This document shows positions 35,913 through 38,247 of a stretch of DNA of 38,247 nucleotides, piece after piece (position 1 is the first letter of the stretch; each line of letters begins with the position of its first letter). The stretch comes from Gammaproteobacteria bacterium. GTDB taxonomy: Bacteria; Pseudomonadota; Gammaproteobacteria; SZUA-140. The stretch spans positions 1 to 38,247 of the forward strand of contig WFNO01000090.1 in assembly GCA_015488555.1 (NCBI GenBank). The letters run 5' to 3'. The position numbers and the translations under genes are program-made. The notes beneath the pieces are model-generated. The model saw only the letters and a program-made list of their open reading frames with translations, was not told the DNA's origin and searched no databases.

Positions 35913-36590
35913 CTATTCCAGATTGGCGGATAAAAACTCCAGAGTGGCCTGCCAGGCCTCCTCCACGGCCTGCGCCGGCACGCCGCCCGTCCTGCGCAAC
36001 AGGCTGCGCTCCGTGACCACCTCCAGCATCGGCACCGTCAATTCGCGCATGGGCGTGAGATCTTTGCTGCGGCGCGTGTGATAGGACACCAGGGCCTGGA
36101 CCTCGCCGGGACGGCGCTGAACCAAGTCCATGGCATGGGCGATGCCCTCCCCCCAGGCCACCACTACCACTTGCTGCTGGCGCCGGCGCAGATAGGACAG
36201 GGCACTGTCCAAATTGGCCTCGATCCACACGGGATCGATGTCGCGCAGGATTTCGCGCGCCGTCACTTCATCAGGCACCCGGCGGCCTTCGAAATAGTCC
36301 ACCACCACCGCCCGGTATCCCTGCGCCGCCAGCCGTTCCGCCCAGGCCATGGCAGGCCGGTGGAAGCCCCAGCGGTCCGGTACCAGCAGCGCTCCCCGCA
36401 CCGCCTGCTCGGGTCCGGCCACATAGACGTTGAAGCGGGTGTGGTAGGCGGTCTTCAATTTCAGCAGCTGGCCAGCCAAAGATATCGCTTCCGCCGCCGT
36501 CCCGCTGGTTGGCAGCCCGATCAGCAGATAGGCTAGCAGTAGGCCTCCCACCGCGGCCGGCGCCATCCGCATGCGCATTCTGCGGTACAT
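35913..36590 (-). CDS. Exported alpha/beta-hydrolase (dienelactone hydrolase-like) domain protein
   Basis: Hydrophobic signal-like N-terminus; GALLVPDRWGFHRPAMAWAERLAAQGYRAVVVDYFEGR resembles DLH family; C-terminal AVEEAWQATLEFLSANL. Confidence 0.65.
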   Translation of the reverse strand: MYRRMRMRMAPAAVGGLLLAYLLIGLPTSGTAAEAISLAGQLLKLKTAYHTRFNVYVAGPEQAVRGALLVPDRWGFHRPAMAWAERLAAQGYRAVVVDYFEGRRVPDEVTAREILRDIDPVWIEANLDSALSYLRRRQQQVVVVAWGEGIAHAMDLVQRRPGEVQALVSYHTRRSKDLTPMRELTVPMLEVVTERSLLRRTGGVPAQAVEEAWQATLEFLSANLE

Positions 36591-36627
36591 GGTCGCGTCA
36601 TCCCTCCCTCGTTCATGAACCCCCATT

Positions 36628-38247
36628 CTACGTCCTTTCCAACAAGGTTTGCAGGGGCGGACGCCGCAGGATGCCGCGCGTGCCCAAATAACCGGCCAGG
36701 CCCACCCCGACCGCAGCCACCACGCCGGCAGCGGCCAGCCAACCCCAGCTGGGCCGATAAGGCACCTCGAACACCGCTGCCGCCAGCAGCCCCCCCAGAC
36801 CCGCAGCGGCGGCAACGGCGATGCCGCTGGCCAGCAGACCGAGCAGCAGGAACTCCGTCGCCAGACTGTGCAGCAATTGGCGCCGGCTGCCGCCCAGGGC
36901 ACGGCGGATGGCGTAATCTCGGATCCGCTCGTCCAGGGTAGACTGGATGGCTGCATACAAGACCAGCAAGCCCGCCACGAGGGTGAACAGGAACACGTAT
37001 TCCACGGCCAGGCTCACCCGCGACATCACCAAGCGCACTTGGTCCATGATGGCAGCCACATCGATCACAGTAACATTGGGGAAACGCTGCACCAGCTCTG
37101 TGAGCAATCCTTCCTCCTGAGGCGGTAGATAGAAGCTACTGATGTAACTAGTGGGAAAGTCCTGTAACAAACCCGGTGGAGCGATGACGAAGAAATTCAC
37201 CCGGAAGCTGTCCCATTCCACCTCCCGCAAATTGACTACGCGCCCCCGCACCACCTGTTCGCCGACGCGATACTCCAGCAGATCCCCCAGGGCGATGCCC
37301 AGGGTCTCGGCCAATCCCCGCTCCACGGAAAACAGCGCCGCCTCCATCTCTCCCGCCTGCCACCAGCGGCCGGCCACCACACGATTGTGTGCGGGCGGCG
37401 CAGCCATCCAGGAGAGATTGAACTCGCGCGCCACCAAGCGCCGGGCCTGCTCCTCGGTGTAGCGTTCCGGAGTCACCGGGGTTTCGCCGATAGCCGTGAG
37501 GCGCCCGCGCACCACCGGATAGAAACCGGGCGTAGTCATGCCCCGCGCCGCGAAGAAGGCCTCCAGTTCCGCCACCTGCTGCGGGCGGATATTGATGAGG
37601 AAGCGATTGGGCGTATCGGGCGGCAACTGGCGCTGCCACCCTGCCAGCAGATCGTTGCGGACCACCATGAGCAGCAAGAGCACGGTGATACCGATGCCGA
37701 AGGCGGCCACCTGCAAGGCGCTGCCCCCGAGGCGCCGGCGCAGGCTGCGGGCGGCGAAGCGCCAGGCCACGGAGAGACGCCCCTCCAGGCCGCCCAGGGC
37801 CCGCAACACCAGCCATGCCGCCGCGCCCAGCACCAGCATCACGACCAGGGTCCCCCCCAGCATGTAGGCCCCGAGCCGCCACTCACCCGCTTGCCAGAAC
37901 ACCAGGGCGGCGAAGGCCGCCATTCCCGCGCCCCCGGCGAGCACGCCTTGCGGGGGCGGCGTCCCCAGCTCGCGACGCAAGACCCGCAGGGCCGGCACGC
38001 GCGGCAGATGCAGCAGAAGCGGCAGGGAAAAGCCCGCCACCATCACCAGGGCCACCGCCATTCCCGCCAGCCAGGGCTGTACCGAGGGCGGCGGCAGGGC
38101 CAGCGTGATCAAAGTGCCCAGCAAGGCCACCAGCCCGTACTGGGCCAGATAACCCAGGACCCCGCCCGCCAGCGCCGCCGCCACTGCCAGTACCGCCAGT
38201 TGCACCAGATAGAGCGCCAGGATCTCCCTCCGGCTGCAGCCCAAGCA
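36628..38247 (-). CDS. ABC transporter permease, FtsX/YbbP-type (5' end beyond the window)
   Basis: AVEYVFLFTLVAGLLVLYAAIQSTLDERIRDYAIRRALGGSRRQLLHSLATEFLLLGLLASGIAVAAAAGLGGLLA is a typical FtsX-like C-terminus; frame runs to the window edge. Confidence 0.85.
   Translation of the reverse strand, partial: CLGCSRREILALYLVQLAVLAVAAALAGGVLGYLAQYGLVALLGTLITLALPPPSVQPWLAGMAVALVMVAGFSLPLLLHLPRVPALRVLRRELGTPPPQGVLAGGAGMAAFAALVFWQAGEWRLGAYMLGGTLVVMLVLGAAAWLVLRALGGLEGRLSVAWRFAARSLRRRLGGSALQVAAFGIGITVLLLLMVVRNDLLAGWQRQLPPDTPNRFLINIRPQQVAELEAFFAARGMTTPGFYPVVRGRLTAIGETPVTPERYTEEQARRLVAREFNLSWMAAPPAHNRVVAGRWWQAGEMEAALFSVERGLAETLGIALGDLLEYRVGEQVVRGRVVNLREVEWDSFRVNFFVIAPPGLLQDFPTSYISSFYLPPQEEGLLTELVQRFPNVTVIDVAAIMDQVRLVMSRVSLAVEYVFLFTLVAGLLVLYAAIQSTLDERIRDYAIRRALGGSRRQLLHSLATEFLLLGLLASGIAVAAAAGLGGLLAAAVFEVPYRPSWGWLAAAGVVAAVGVGLAGYLGTRGILRRPPLQTLLERT

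Overview
GC-rich gammaproteobacterial chromosomal window, dominated by conserved housekeeping genes. In order: 3' part of moeA (+); a 4-gene peptide/microcin-C-type ABC importer (-); fabI and a dicarboxylate/amino-acid:cation symporter (+); ppiD, tRNA-Asp, tRNA-Val, lon, clpX, clpP, tig, tRNA-Leu/Lys/His/Arg/Pro (-); MFS transporter, aroC, hemN, prmB (-); ettA, family-4 UDG, rimI (+); leuA, pssA, psd, ilvC, ilvN, ilvB (-); a MIF-like tautomerase (+); an exported dienelactone-hydrolase-fold protein and an FtsX/YbbP-type permease truncated at the window end (-). I see no phage, CRISPR array, defence island, complete IS or rRNA. I do not see a clear new multi-gene system. The best candidates are: (1) an unannotated 28-aa leader ORF with five consecutive Leu codons upstream of leuA, with a good sigma70-like promoter directly abutted by 4 tandem 15-bp repeats; (2) an ABC importer with a solute-binding protein that looks anchored at both ends and a permease with a long extra N-terminal region; (3) REP-like palindromes with in-register heptamer arrays, one set filling the site where hupB is expected; (4) a secreted hydrolase-fold protein that seems to lack its catalytic nucleophile. 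All calls are from reading the sequence; no searches or folding programs were run.
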